A stretch of DNA of 64,000 bases from Chrysoperla carnea (Eukaryota > Arthropoda > Insecta > Neuroptera > Chrysopidae): the NCBI RefSeq assembly GCF_905475395.1, contig NC_058338.1:69761435-69825434 (forward strand), in the 5' to 3' direction. Within the stretch, counting starts at the first letter, position 1; each line of letters begins with the position of its first letter. The position numbers and the translations under genes are program-made. The notes below the pieces were generated by a model. The model was not told the origin of the DNA, ran no database searches, and worked only from the letters and a program-made list of their open reading frames with translations. Below, in pieces: positions 22,901 to 53,939 of this stretch.

Positions 22901-25129
22901 TGACATCGTTTACAATGACTCTAGCCAGACCGTGTCTTCTACCAATGGTAAGTTATATAAATTCGTATTCGAAGTATATATGAAATTCTGATCACAAAGC
23001 GTTATCCTCACAATAAATGCAGTTAAATGCAATGCAATGCAATGAGTTAAAATGCAATATTAAATTCCATTCAATTAAAATTTATTTTTTTTTTAAAGAT
23101 TGTATCCAAAGGAAATGATCAAGTTGCTATATCTTCCAGATTCGAAACCAGAGAAGACATTTCTGTCATAAGAAATTACGGTCAACTCTTACTAGAGGTA
23201 AGTGTCTTTTTTCAAATTTATTTTTACGAAAACTGACATTAAAACTATTATCCATATTATTTTGATGAATAACGACGAATCACCGAGATTTTTAATTTTA
23301 AATAATTTAAAAGGGAGTTTAGTAGTGTCGTGGCGGGAAACATTTTAACCAAATTAGAAATCATTTTTGAATTGCTATCTAAAACTAATGATACAAAAAA
23401 AAACTAATAAAATAACACAATATAATATATTGTGTTGATCAACTTTAATACGTATTAACAACAATTAAAAATCGTAAAAACAATTTTGACTAAAATTAAC
23501 AGAGTTTACTAAAATTAACAGTCAAATTCAATTATCAGCTGTTGTTTAAATTCATAAACATAATTTCCCTTTTTTTACAAAAGGCAACGTATTATAAATA
23601 AAATAAAACTTTTGTTATATATTATTAATACTTGTTGGCATATAATTATTTATAAACGCATTATATATATAACCTAAGGAATTTTTACAATTCAAATTTG
23701 CGTGTACATTGCGTTTTAATGTTTCCGATAAACAACAGAGATAGAAGCTGGATAGTAAGATAGTAATATAAAAAATTAATTAAACAGAAAGGATACGATA
23801 AGTCGTTTTGAATTTTTTTTAAATATACGTTTGAGACTGCGTTCTATCTATTATAAAGTTTATTTGAAACCTCAAGTTTGCCGATTGTTTAGAAATCTAC
23901 GATTTCCCTTATATCTCGATTGTTATATCTCGTGAACTATGCGGTAAAAAAAATCTGATTTATTTTCTAAGGATAAATTTAAGTATAATCTTTCGAATAA
24001 ATCTATAACTGTTAAATGTTTTATGGCCGTCTAACTTCCAGAGCCCTTGTTACTTAATTGAAAAAGTTTTCGTAATAACTACGGTCCCCGATATAATAAT
24101 AGCTCATAACGGTGTAGGTATCAGTCTATTTTTTAATACATTTGTGATTTTATTAATTAATTTCAAACTTAATCAGTGATTATATTTGTTTTAGATTGTA
24201 AAATGTGTACCAGATGGTGTTGTATGTTTTTTCACATCGTACTTGTATTTAGAATCAGTTGTAGCTAGTTGGTATGATATGGGAATTATTGATAATTTAC
24301 AACGGTATAAATTACTTTTTATTGAAACTCAAGATGCAGCTGAAACTAGTTTAGTTTTAACGTATTACAAAAAGGTATCGCTTAAATCTTTCATCGATTG
24401 CTAAAATTCGCGAAAATCTAAATACTTAATTTGATTTTAGGCTTGTGATTTAGGTCGTGGTGGATTGTTGTTATCAGTAGCCAGAGGTAAAGTTTCAGAA
24501 GGTGTTGACTTTGATCATCATTTAGGTAGAGCAGTACTTATGTTTGGTATACCTTATGTGTATACACAATCCAGAATTTTAAGGGCTAGACTTGAATATT
24601 TACGAGATCAATTTCAGGTCAGTTAATTTGTAAAGAATTTAGCCTTTTTATAAGTAAGACAAACATCGTGAAAAAATTTTTCCAGAACTTATAATTGTTA
24701 AAATAATAGAAAATTATATTTTTATAGATAAAGGAAAGTGACTTTTTAACGTTTGATGCAATGCGACATGCAGCTCAATGTGTTGGCAGAGCTATTCGGG
24801 GAAAAACTGATTATGGTATTATGATTTTTGCTGATAAAAGATTTTCAAGATCAGATAAACGATCAAAACTCCCAAAATGGATTCAAGAACAATTGAAAGA
24901 CTCATTTTGTAATCTTTCCACGGAAGAAGCTGTTCAAGTATGTAACTTTTTTTCTTAAGTAATAATAAAATTAAAACTTTTTTTCTTTTAATAGATTGCT
25001 AAAAAATGGTTACGTCAAATGGCACAACCGTTTCCACGTGAAGATCAATTGGGAGTATCATTACTTACATTCGAACAATTACAAAATTTAGAAGCTGGCA
25101 AAATTGAAAAGCAAGCTTTGCAATCGTAA
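19981..25129 (+). CDS. Xpd: XPD/ERCC2, 5'-3' DNA helicase of TFIIH
   Basis: XPD is the TFIIH helicase that opens DNA in nucleotide excision repair and helps anchor the CDK-activating kinase. The coding exons are 19981-19985, 20048-20147, 20219-20473, 20634-20867, 21347-21567, 21646-21779, 22341-22698, 22776-22947, 23099-23197, 24195-24374, 24441-24617, 24728-24937 and 24995-25129. The total is 2280 nt, 759 aa, against 760 in human. Walker A MPSGTGKT places its lysine at residue 48. The DEAH box (VFDEAHN) starts at residue 234. Four iron-sulfur cysteines are present in the expected contexts: NMCIHP (C116), GKCHSL (C134), TPICQYY and NWCPYF. Motif VI ([14 protein letters not shown]) is intact. 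Exon 1 contributes only ATGAA; this choice restores the family start [20 protein letters not shown]. The donor after exon 6 (GTTTGA) is weak. No sign of decay. Confidence 0.96.
21790..22240. repeat. Dispersed intronic repeat family R2, XPD copy
   Basis: This XPD intron carries sequence built around ACCCAAAAAATACAAAAAT and a following segment about failing to stay open. Related sequence occurs at 29.46-29.77 kb and 45.75-46.1 kb (CAAAAATCGGATTCATTTGA and CAAAAATAGTGTTCATTTGA). The copies are diverged and the family has no visible termini. Confidence 0.45.
23400..23625 (+). repeat. Dispersed repeat family R3, XPD intron copy
   Basis: This stretch shares TTGTTTAAATTCATAAACAT, a TTTCCCT tract and TTTTTTTACAAAAGGC with 37.44-37.62 kb in the same orientation. 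It is non-coding, and no termini are evident. Confidence 0.5.
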
Positions 25130-27918
25130 ATGATAAGATAAGATAGTACTGTGAAAAAATTAAGCTAAGCCCACATCGTAGGAGCTTAGTTAGATACTTA
25201 GAGACAATCGGTTTACTTAGTTACTTGAAGCTGTAATATGGTTAATTGAATGGCTCTTAATTAAGATGACTAAAGTTTGTTCCACACTGAACACACTGCT
25301 GTGCAAGGTGGCAGTGTGGTGACTTTTTATACTCGTTTTCTTGGGTGACCCACTAAGTGATTCGCTTGTCACCAATTATCTACTTAATCTTCTCTGGTGT
25401 GTACATTGTATAAACAATTTTAAAATACGTTTCGTATATAAAATGATGTAAAAGATTACAATTTTTTTTAAAATTTAAAACTGAAAAATACTTTAATTAT
25501 CCAATAATGTTCCCACTACCTTATGCTATGCTTTTTCTCAGCGCTTCAGTGTATAAAATTTATTTTGAAATTGGAATGAAAATTTTAACAAAAATCAAAG
25601 ATGAATTTTTATTACATATTAATATGGGCCGACACTGCTATGACAAGAAAATGTTCCACACATGTTATAGGCTGTCAACAAATGGGGACCCTCAGTATTT
25701 TTGATGAGGAATAACAAGCTATTGGTAGGGATAAAGGATTAATTACAAATATTTTGTGATAATTTTTTTAGAATTAGTCATTATTTTTCACAAATTGTTA
25801 GGAAAGAATTAAAAAGAAATACGAAATGTAACTAGAGCTTTTGTGTATGATATTTATTAATTTTTGTTATCACAATTTGCTACCTCGAATTGATCAAACT
25901 CGAATTATTGTCTCTAGTTTCACTACGACTTTAAAATTAAAACTTGCTATTATGGATTGAAGAGGTAAGAAAGTCTCATAATCTCAACTGACTCGGCTGT
26001 TTGACTCGAGTAGCGGAGGATATGATCTGCATTGAACTATAGATATATGTTTGTAAAACAATACCATTTTAATTTAAAGCTATTTTTTAAGCTTAATTTT
26101 TTGTATAAGACTATATTTTTAGCTTAATTTAAAGCTTTATACTTTCTACAAATGATATAACAGATGATATTAATATTATAGGTAAGTGATACAAAAACCC
26201 ATTAGTAATTTTTTCTTTCATTATTAAGACTGTAAGTAACTTCTATGGAAACATAAAATTAAAAAGCAATTATTGAGACACCCAATAAAATTTTATCATT
26301 TTAGATAGTTTTTATATACGTAAAATATATTAGCTATTAAGGAAGAGAAAAAAATTTGTGCAACACAAATATTTATGTTTGATGAAAACATGAGTAGATT
26401 GAGGGTCATACTGAAACTCCAGGCGTAATGCTAAAAATAGCTTTTAAATTTATTAAAAATTGTGTATTTTTAAACATAAATTAAACTTTTAACAGCTACA
26501 AAAGTGATGCATTTACATAATATTCTAGTTTCATCTAGTCTATGGTAAAAAATCGTGTATGCAGGGTGGCCTCACAAATAAAAAAACGTGAACATTTGGG
26601 TATTATTGTCAAAAATAAATCATGAAATTTGAAAAAAGTTGAAATTTATGTCAAAATATACTTAAATATTCTGATTACGAGTCTTAACCACACATTTTTC
26701 TTTTAAAATATTAAAAGTAAAAATCGTAATTTTTAAACTGTATATCACGTGATCTAAAACGCGGGTAAGCCTTGCTGTGATATCATAGCGGTATGAATCA
26801 TAGACCATCAGTTAGTTCACTGTAGAGAGCTTTATAATATATACATAGATATTACGTATTTATATTAATATAACCACATGTCTATGAACATATCTGTCTT
26901 TATTTGTGTTATTTCGTATAGTGATACCCATATTACGCCATCAAATTGGATGCCCGCGTTTTTGACAATTTAAAAAAGGTTTAAAATTTAATTTAAGTTT
27001 TTGGCAAGAAAGCGTGTGTATTTTTCGAAATAAATTTTTGGTGGTTTTTTATTAACAAAATCAACATTTTGAAGTACTTTTTCAAAAATACTGGAAAACC
27101 CTTTGCTTTTAAAAGTATAAATTAGAGCATGAAATTTAAAAATTTTCCGTATATAATCCTCTTATGAATAAAACTGAAATATGAATCTTTCCACTTTCCC
27201 CATTGTTTGCGGTATTTTCGGGTAGACCTTTAAACAAAAATCCAATTTTTTCTTCATGCGAGAAGGAAAGCCACCCGAAAGTCATTTTCTATAAAATATT
27301 GGGTCTTTTGATATTTCTTCAAGCGAATCACACCAGATATATAAGCTCTCAAAAGCCAGAATTATTGCTTATATTTGAAATTTTAACATCTCTAAAACTC
27401 GAATTTCTAGGACTCTATGCTTGTAAAAATTGATATACTGGCATTGATTTTTCTATTAAAAAAATGCACCCTTATTTCTGAAAGTCAATTTCTATAAGAA
27501 AAATTCAGGGGCCTTCCTATTTCAGTTTGAATTTCTTGCGACTTAGAAAAATTTCCCTGATATAAAAAAAAATACTGTTTTCTATGAAAGAAAAAAAAAC
27601 ATTGTTCTGTGATAAGTACTCCCTGTGGATATAAATAGAATTGAATGGTGAATAAACCCCACCAAGTGTTAAAAAGTGAAGTACCCCGTACAGTAGAACC
27701 GTATACAATACAAGACAGTTAGTATTAGTCAAAGACTATGTATTAGTATACTCGTTACTGTTAGTGATTCATACAAGTAGAGATATTTCGGTTTTGAAGT
27801 GTTCGTAAATAAATGTACCGTAGTAGATCTTGACATAATATTATGGAATGGTAGCTGGTGATCGTGTAATTTGTATTTGTAGTTAATAATTTGAATTTGT
27901 TCATTTGTTATTAAAAAT
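25130..27918. other. Spacer between XPD and the PP1beta start
   Basis: It should contain the XPD 3' untranslated region and the PP1beta promoter and 5' leader. An AATAAA at 26284-26289 is a distant candidate XPD poly(A) signal. Open frames here (65, 76 and 71 codons) are low-complexity and not protein-like. No other gene is seen. Confidence 0.5.
25274..25318. repeat. Small hairpin in the XPD 3' region
   Basis: CCACACTG and CAGTGTGG form an 8-bp perfect stem about 150 bases past the XPD stop, with a GC-richer loop. It could be an RNA structure in the 3' untranslated region. Confidence 0.4.
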
Positions 27919-46712
<18,794 letters not shown>

Positions 46713-48098
46713 CTCTTTCAGATGTGTCCTTTTCGTTAACATCTGGAATATCATCCTCATATTACACAAACACAAACATAAACTAATCGTAACACCAATT
46801 GAATGAAACTTGTAAACTAAGAAAAAAAAATTAGCTATGAAAATACAGTTTAAAATTTAATATTTTTCGCCATTTTCAGTATTAAAACAAAAGTGATTTA
46901 ATTATTAATTGAAAATAATTAATTTAATTTTGTTAATTCAATTTTAATGTTTAATTATCGATTTTTTTATTTTTAAGTCGAATGTAACCAAAGATATAAT
47001 TTTTATTAATGATATTCGCGGTATAACTATCCACAAGTTATTAAATTTTAACTAATTGCATCCTAAAATATATCTTTCAGTTTGAATAAAAGAAATTAGT
47101 TCAATTGAGAGGTTTATTTTGAACAACGGCTGTTTTCTATCCAAATTGCGATGGTATGAATTTCTGGCATCTCAGCCACAGAAGTAATTAGTTAACATAT
47201 TTTCACTCAAGTAGGTAAGCATGATTGAGTTGCCAAAAACTGAAACCTGCCACTTAATTAATACAAGATTTTATGGAATTGTATAGGCTAAGTCGATTAC
47301 TTTCGTTAAGAGAGCTCAGGAATGTTTTACTATTGTGCTTAGTTACTAAAATCTTACTGTAGCAAGCCTTTGAATTCTTACATTGCTGCGTAATATGAAG
47401 TTATACGTTACCGCCGTTTTATACCATTCTCCATTTAATGTGGTTATTATTATTTTCAAATCTTACAAATATAATGAAAAGACTGAAAATTTACTTAACA
47501 GCAGAGCCTAAGTTTATGACTATTAAGTAATATAAAATGTGGGTAGTTTTTATTTTATGAAAACTTAAAAATGAAAAGACCGAACAGTAAACGTTCGCAT
47601 TCAGATACGCTGATCGTTTAATATACCATGAATATGTATCAATCACACTCAGATTTTAAGGAATTCTTTGTCACACATCGACTAAATTAAACTGTGCTAT
47701 AAACATACATACATGCATGAATTAAAACGAAAATATAAATTATTTTTTAAAATGTATCGGGATTGAGTTTGAAGTGTAGATCGAGGCTTAGAGTTTCGAA
47801 TATGTACGCAATGAACGATCGTATACTTGGTTTCTGAATGCGGTCGGTAAATTTATTTGACTTGCTTTTTGATTGAATCTAATCACTCATTAAAAAAAAA
47901 TATTAAAATTAAAAAGAAAAAGAAAATTAAAAAAAATTTAAATTGTATTTTTAATAATAATTAATTAATATAATTAGAGAAAATGTGTATTTATTAAATG
48001 TTTTGTGTCTTGATAATTAGTTGTTCATGGCCAATAATTTCAACAAATTAATTTAATTTAAAAAAAAAAAATGAATGATAAACTAATTACTACGTACA
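46713..48098. other. Convergent spacer between PP1beta and the minus-strand terminal exon
   Basis: It holds the PP1beta 3' untranslated region and, from the other side, the 3' end of a minus-strand transcript. A TTTATT (AATAAA on the minus strand) lies near 47.99 kb. No gene is seen in between. Confidence 0.5.
47085..47090 (+). promoter_or_regulatory. Candidate PP1beta poly(A) signal
   Basis: AATAAA lies about 375 bases past the PP1beta stop, followed by a T/G-richer stretch. It is the first AATAAA after the stop. Confidence 0.45.
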
Positions 48099-48194
48099 TT
48101 AACGATGCGAACGTGGACGCGCAGACGCAATACTTGCATTTATTGATAAATCTTTGACTAGAAATGTATCATATTTTTCATAAAGACTATTTTC
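48099..48194 (-). CDS. Terminal coding exon of an unidentified minus-strand gene
   Basis: A strong acceptor (TTTATTTTTAG) is followed in phase 0 by 31 codons, ENSLYEKYDTFLVKDLSINA then SIASARPRSHR, and TAA. The composition (GCG TCT GCG CGT CCA CGT) is far from the local AT-rich background. The protein is not recognised with certainty. It could be the C terminus of the myofilin-like gene whose exons lie at 57.6-58.4 kb. However, the last exon seen there ends in phase 1, so at least one further exon ending in phase 0 would be needed. The nearest upstream candidate is at 50.5-50.6 kb, and that one carries its own stop. Confidence 0.6.
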   Translation of the reverse strand, partial: ENSLYEKYDTFLVKDLSINASIASARPRSHR

Positions 48195-49731
48195 CTAAAA
48201 ATAAAAAGAAATAAAATAAAAAACGTTTATTAAAATAAATAGATAAATTTAAAAATAAAATGGTCAAAAAAATATATATTTTTAATCATTTTAAATCAAA
48301 ATAGTAAATAAATTTTTTTAATGCGGTTTTTTCCAAAATATTTTTTATATCGTGAATCTAAAAACTAAAAGCTGGAATCTGCATAGAACAAATGAATGTT
48401 ATTTAAGCCAAATTCATATATTTTTTGGTATATATTGTACAAAAGTAGATGTGTTCAATAACGGCTTAACTCCTCTGCTTTTGTAAGAGAATTACTAAAA
48501 TACTTGATTGATTTTTTTGTAATTCCTTGTTGAGGTATTTTGGAGTTTATGGGTAGTACCAACTCTTGTATTTAGAAAGCGGTTATGAAATCTGATCTGA
48601 ATTATTTATTGTCTTCATTGACCGAAACTCTCAAATTCCTTAATACAGCCTTTTTATATGACCAGTTGAATTTAAAACAATATAAAATATTTATCGCTTT
48701 AATTAAAATTCCTTATTCATTTGTTTTGTGCAGATTCCTTTTATTTGACATTTTACTAAAATAAACAATTATATCGAAATTTTCAAACAACTTGCAGTGA
48801 CATTTTTAGGTCTTAGTAATTTTCATAATATTTCAACGCCCATAAACTTTTCCGAGCTAGCCTACGATAGAGTGAATTTAGTTCCACCTTCCATACATAA
48901 TATAAGAAAATTAAACCTAAAACGATGGAAAGTTGGCTTTTATTAACCTGGGCTCGTGAATTGTTTATTTTAATTTAATGACATTTAATAAATTTGTTTA
49001 AATTTTCGTTACGTTTGTTTGATTTGTTTTAAATGTTGTGTTTTTGACTAGCTAGACCATACACGTTGCAAAGTTACAAAAAATTAATCGATCATTATCA
49101 ATTAATCATTTCATCCTCTTTCTTCATTTAATTTATTTTAAAAAAATCAATTTTTTTATATGGTACTAACTTTTGTTGTGTTGTGTTTTCTAGTCAATTT
49201 AAAAAAGTTTATTTATTATTAAAAATTTTGTTTCATCCTCGTTTCAAAAATATTTATCAATGCTAATCTTATTTTGTTCTTGAATTTTTATAATCGAAAA
49301 ATTATTTTAATATACAGAGAATTTGTTTAATATGTATAATTAAAGAACCAAAATATATTTTTATGAAATATTTATATCAAGGTTCGTTGTAGTTAGAAAA
49401 GTAAAGGTTGTCAAAATACTTAGATTTATTTCTAAAGGTGATCCAATTTTGCTTCCACATTAATGAAAAACACATACTTTTTCTACACAACAATTTTATT
49501 TAACTCAATAACTTCCATGGTTATATGTTGCATATTCAGCTTATATGTTATTTAAAAAGCTTCTATGGCAATATTGCATATCTAGTTTCTGTAGCATGTT
49601 TGGTTTTTCATCCGTATTCCTTCTTTTCAATAAATGTATGTACTCGTCAGTTTTGTTTCTTAATCCGGTGTCATTGTGGCGACCAAATAGAACATACCCG
49701 TTGCGATCGGGTATTTTACCTATATATATTT

Positions 49732-49864
49732 GCGTACTTTAAAAATGCGACAAAGCTGTATATCAGAAATATTTGGTGGTTGAAAAATACATATTAATTA
49801 ATATGTGTTTTGTTTTAATGCTACCAAATATATCTGATATACAGCTTAGTCGCATTTTTTCGCG
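49732..49864. repeat. Long near-perfect palindrome
   Basis: The left arm (AAAAATGCGACAAAGCTGTA, then TATCAGAAATATTTGGTGG) is mirrored by CTACCAAATATATCTGATAT, then ACAGCTTAGTCGCATTTTTT, around the small loop AATTA. The stem is about 55 bp with few mismatches. It is most likely a foldback MITE. A hairpin small-RNA precursor is the alternative. Confidence 0.75.
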
Positions 49865-50073
49865 AGTCCGCAATATACATTATTTGACATCAAATCAATC
49901 TTAAATAACTATAAAATTATATGTGAATCACATGTAATGCTATAGTAATAACACAGAATGGTTTAAGTTTGCATTTATTTTGACTTAAGTTAGACATTTA
50001 AATAAATGAGCATAACATCATCAAAAATTCAAAAATCTAAATTGTATATATAAATGTTACGTGGACATTGTGG

Positions 50074-50277
50074 CCGAGTATAACTTACCCGCGTGCTTTT
50101 CTCATACGTACACACTCTACCGTAGCCGCAGCGACACTAAATACAATAGCTTATACGCTCAAAAGGTCAACGACCATAACTACTGTGAGCGGCAACTAAC
50201 GCGCATATTTTGTTTTAACGTTATTAGAGTTTTAAAAATCGTCGGGTATTAGATACCCGGCAATAATGACTCCGGGT
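50074..50277 (+). mobile_element. Repeat family R4, copy 1
   Basis: This GC-richer segment, from CCGAGTATAACTTACC through TACCGTAGCCGCAGCGACAC to CAATAATGACTCCGGGT, is repeated in opposite orientation at 53492-53667. It is not coding. The two copies form an inverted pair 3.2 kb apart. Confidence 0.65.
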
Positions 50278-50529
50278 TAAACCACGTCATCAATTTTATA
50301 CGGAGCTTATTTTTATCTATACCATTTTTAAATTTGGAAATTACAAGGAATATTTACGAAAAGCAAATTCATTATAATTATTTAAAGAAAAATAATTACC
50401 TTGTTTTCTTATGTTGAAATGTGGAAGGCCAAACGTGGACCGCGCTCTAGTTATAAATATCCTGCTACGGTGTCTAAGTAATGCTAGTAAAACGTAGTTG
50501 ATAAATCACTAAACAAGATTTTCTTTAAT

Positions 50530-50613
50530 TTATTTTATGGAAGCGACTGGCGTAGCGTGAATCACTGTCACTCGTTGCGTATATTCGTAGTTTAGTATCT
50601 CATCTGTAGCTCC
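50530..50613 (-). CDS. Candidate alternative terminal exon
   Basis: After a good acceptor (CTTATTTTTAG), phase 0 reads GATDEILNYEYTQRVTVIHA then TPVASIK and TAA. The codons are GC-richer than the background. In phase 1, which would follow directly from the exon ending at 57560, it would give only a four-residue tail (GSYR). It may be an alternative C-terminal exon of the same minus-strand gene as 48099-48194. Transcript evidence is lacking. Confidence 0.35.
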   Translation of the reverse strand, partial: GATDEILNYEYTQRVTVIHATPVASIK

Positions 50614-52892
50614 CTAAAAATAAGATCCATAATTTCATAATTTAAGATATAAATATTTAAATTTTAAAGTTTCGATAAAGTTATCTTTAGAATCGACTTC
50701 GAGCGTTTCGATTATCTTTAAAATAATTAAAACCGTAATAGTTTGATGCGAACCATGCATAAGAACTAATTTTAAAATTATCCACTGTAAGAATTAGAAA
50801 TAATTAACAAATTTTAAGAAACAAGTATATAATAAGTAATGTGCGTTTATATTTTTATAATATGTGATCACTGCTGATTTATGTATTTACATCTTTGCAC
50901 AGTTGAGTACACAATCGTGAGACCACACAAACTTTGCATGAATTTTATTTTAATCGGAATATTTTTCTTAACATTTTTGAAAACCGCTTCCAAGAAAATG
51001 CTATTTGTAGGCAAACTAATAACAATATCTTCATTAGTTAAATAACAAATTATTTTCGAATACGTTTAAAAACGTTTTTATTCATATTTCAAACATGTAC
51101 AAAAATGAAATAAAATTTGATAACAAATTCTCTGTTTATAAAAAAAAAGAATTAATAATATAATTCATGATTTTGTTTTTTTAATTACCAATCTGTGTAT
51201 AAAATAAATTTAAAAAAAATTATTTTGGTAAAAATAAGACAATTCTTTTTTGGTTTCTAGTGAATTATATTTTATGAATATATATAAATAGGAATATACA
51301 ATTCGTTATTTTAATAGAATTTACTATATGAGACTTTTTTTTGTGTTAAAGACAATCCAATCTTTAAAATCGAAATATTATCACTATTTATAAACAATAA
51401 CATAAGATTGGTGTACGATTTATTATTTGATCACTCATTGGCTACATTTTTTTTCACTTCAAGTGAAGAATTTCATTTGAATGCGCCCAATATTTACAAG
51501 AAATGTTATAAAAGTACAATTAGTTTACTTGACGTTATTGTGATCGTTTATTTTTTACATTAGCTTAGCCTCCCTATTTAAGTTCATGAAGGTGTATTTG
51601 TACCCAAAACGTTTGGATATTAACACAAACTGCGTCTCATATGACTGCGATGATAAATTCTATAAAAATGAATCAGTGAAATGATTTTAAAATTAAATGT
51701 ATTATATAGACATTAGAGATACTATAAATATTAAAGAGTGTTGTAAAAAAAATACATACAAATGTTTTCATTTTTCAATTAGAATGATTATTATAATTAA
51801 TTAAAAAAATATCATTTGTTCAATTAACTTATTTATAATCGATATTATTATTTATTGTTATTACTATATTCATTTTCTATTTTAATTCTTCTTGATTTAG
51901 AGGAGAATATTATTATTTGAAATTATATTTTTGTAAATAATTATTATGAATACTTAAATTACAATTAAAATTTACAATTATTAATTATTTTTTAAATTTT
52001 ATGTTACTAAAATAGTAAAATTATATACACACAGGTTTTTATCAATTTGTACAACATTCAATTTCTGTTGCTACTGGTGAGTCACAGAAAGTGGGACAAC
52101 TTTAAAATATTACTTTCATTGTCATTAATTAATAAAAAAAATTCATACATTATACGCATTGTTATCATTTATTAAATAGTCCAGTCAAAGATGTAACAGA
52201 TTAAGGAAAACTAAATAAATCGCTTACTTTTTGTTAAAAGTAAGTTACATCTTTTACTGTACTATAAACTCAATCTTAATTTATTTGGGATTTATTTGTG
52301 AAAATACTTATGGTGAAATAAAAGTAAGGAAATATTTGCTTTATAAAACTATGCTTTAGCAGGAAAATTTGGGTAAGGTAAATATTAAAAAAAAATATTT
52401 AATAGGTGCTTTTTTACTTAGAAGTATTTTCTATGTGAATCGCTCATTCGATTAAAAATAAATGTTTGCTTCTCTAAAACCTTGTGCCCTTTTAACGTTT
52501 AGTATTATTATTCTATTGCATTTAAACCTGCTAGATTTTTCACAAGAATTAATAACTTGTTTCAGTTTTCCCTATTTTACAACACATAATATTCCTTGAG
52601 ATATCAAATCATTTGACTGAATTACAGCCGTTTAAGTTCCCAAAAAAGGGGATAAACACCAAGTGTGTGTATATAATTTTATTTAATATTTTATTTACTC
52701 ATTACTTGGCTCACACTTAATTAATAAATTAAAATTATTTAAATGATCCATTTTTTTAACTTTTTTATAATTCCTCCTTAAATGAAGAATTTGTTGGAAA
52801 ATTACGAAAGGACTGGAGTTATGATAGAAATAGACGTTTATAAATTTTCAATACACAGAAAATCATTTTTGTGATATTTTGAAACTTAATGG

Positions 52893-53192
52893 AGATCTGC
52901 GGCCAAGCGTAGAGTTAGTGAGTCATTTTAGACAGGCTGAAAATTTCAAAGGCGTTAGCTAGCACTGCGTTCTCAATTGTAAGTCTTATTCCGCTTGTAA
53001 GACTCAATCCAGAAAGCTTGGATTTGTATTCGTTTAGTACCCAATTTACGTAGAAACATGTCTATTACCCGTCCACACGTCGATTGTTCTTCATCAGGAA
53101 ACTGATTTCAGAATGTACATGTTTCTACGAATTTGGCAGAAGATTTTCAGTCTTTCTGAAATGACTCACTGAAACTACACTTGGCAGACCTA
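52893..53192. mobile_element. Fold-back element
   Basis: The left end GCCAAGCGTAGAGTTAGTGA followed by GTCATTTTAGACAGGCTGAA is mirrored at the right end. In reverse complement the right end reads GCCAAGTGTAGTTTCAGTGA, then GTCATTTCAGAAAGACTGAA. A second inner palindrome (CGTAGAAACATGT and ACATGTTTCTACG) lies inside. It is about 300 bp and non-coding. Confidence 0.65.
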
Positions 53193-53491
53193 GTATGAAT
53201 TGACATGGTACTTCAACAAAACATTTTAAACATTGATACAAAGTGCTTCATCTGAAGTTTCAGGATCTTTCTTATTTTTTCAGACTCAATTTCTATTTTA
53301 AGTAGACACTTATTCTGAGATCAAAATGAAATTTTGGTGACAAATTCTATTGTGCTAGTTCGTTTATTTCTAGGAATTCTACTTTGTTTAAGTCATATTA
53401 CAATGAAAGTATGCAGCGATTTTTATTGAAATTATTAAGCTGTTTATCGTTGTACACATGCGTTTGGACCATTTCAGTACAAGCCATCTTT

Positions 53492-53667
53492 ACCCGGCGT
53501 CATTATTGTCGGGTCTCTAATATTAGAAGGTTTTTAAAACCCTAATAACAAAAAAATAAACAGCTGCGGTAGTTGACGTCTTTGGGTATAAGCAATTCTA
53601 TTTAATGTCGCTGCGGCTGCGGTGGAGTTTGCACGTCTGTGAAGAGGGCGTAGGTAAGTTATATTCG
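53492..53667 (-). mobile_element. Repeat family R4, copy 2 (inverted)
   Basis: In reverse complement this runs from GAATATAACTTACC through CACCGCAGCCGCAGCGACAT to CAATAATGACGCCGGGT, matching copy 1 along its length. The adjacent 53.7-53.9 kb ends in GAAATCGATCGATCGGCTTA then CGAGATAGAC, which looks like a LINE 3' tail rather than a gene. Confidence 0.65.
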
Positions 53668-53939
53668 GAAAACACGTCGATTTAGATATCGACGGGGTAG
53701 TTCAAAAATGGTACCTTGCGAATTCCTTTTTCTCCAACCACCCCAACTTTGAAATTTCAAATTGCACCTCCTACCTTGTGATACTATTTTTGAAAGGGCA
53801 TCAAATTCACTCTCCATCCGTGATAAAAAAGATGAAATCGATCGATCGGCTTACGAGATAGACTACACAGAAGATGGATGGTATGAATTCCATTTTCAAT
53901 ATCAAATCTATAAGTAAGTGATGTTTGTATAGTATTAAA

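Noticed and set aside
53790-53915. Exon-like + strand frame ending DYTEDGWYEFHFQYQIYK before a GTAAGT
   Set aside because: GAAATCGATCGATCGGCTTA and CGAGATAGAC look like the 3' tail of an RTE-type LINE next to an R4 repeat; the acceptor is poor.
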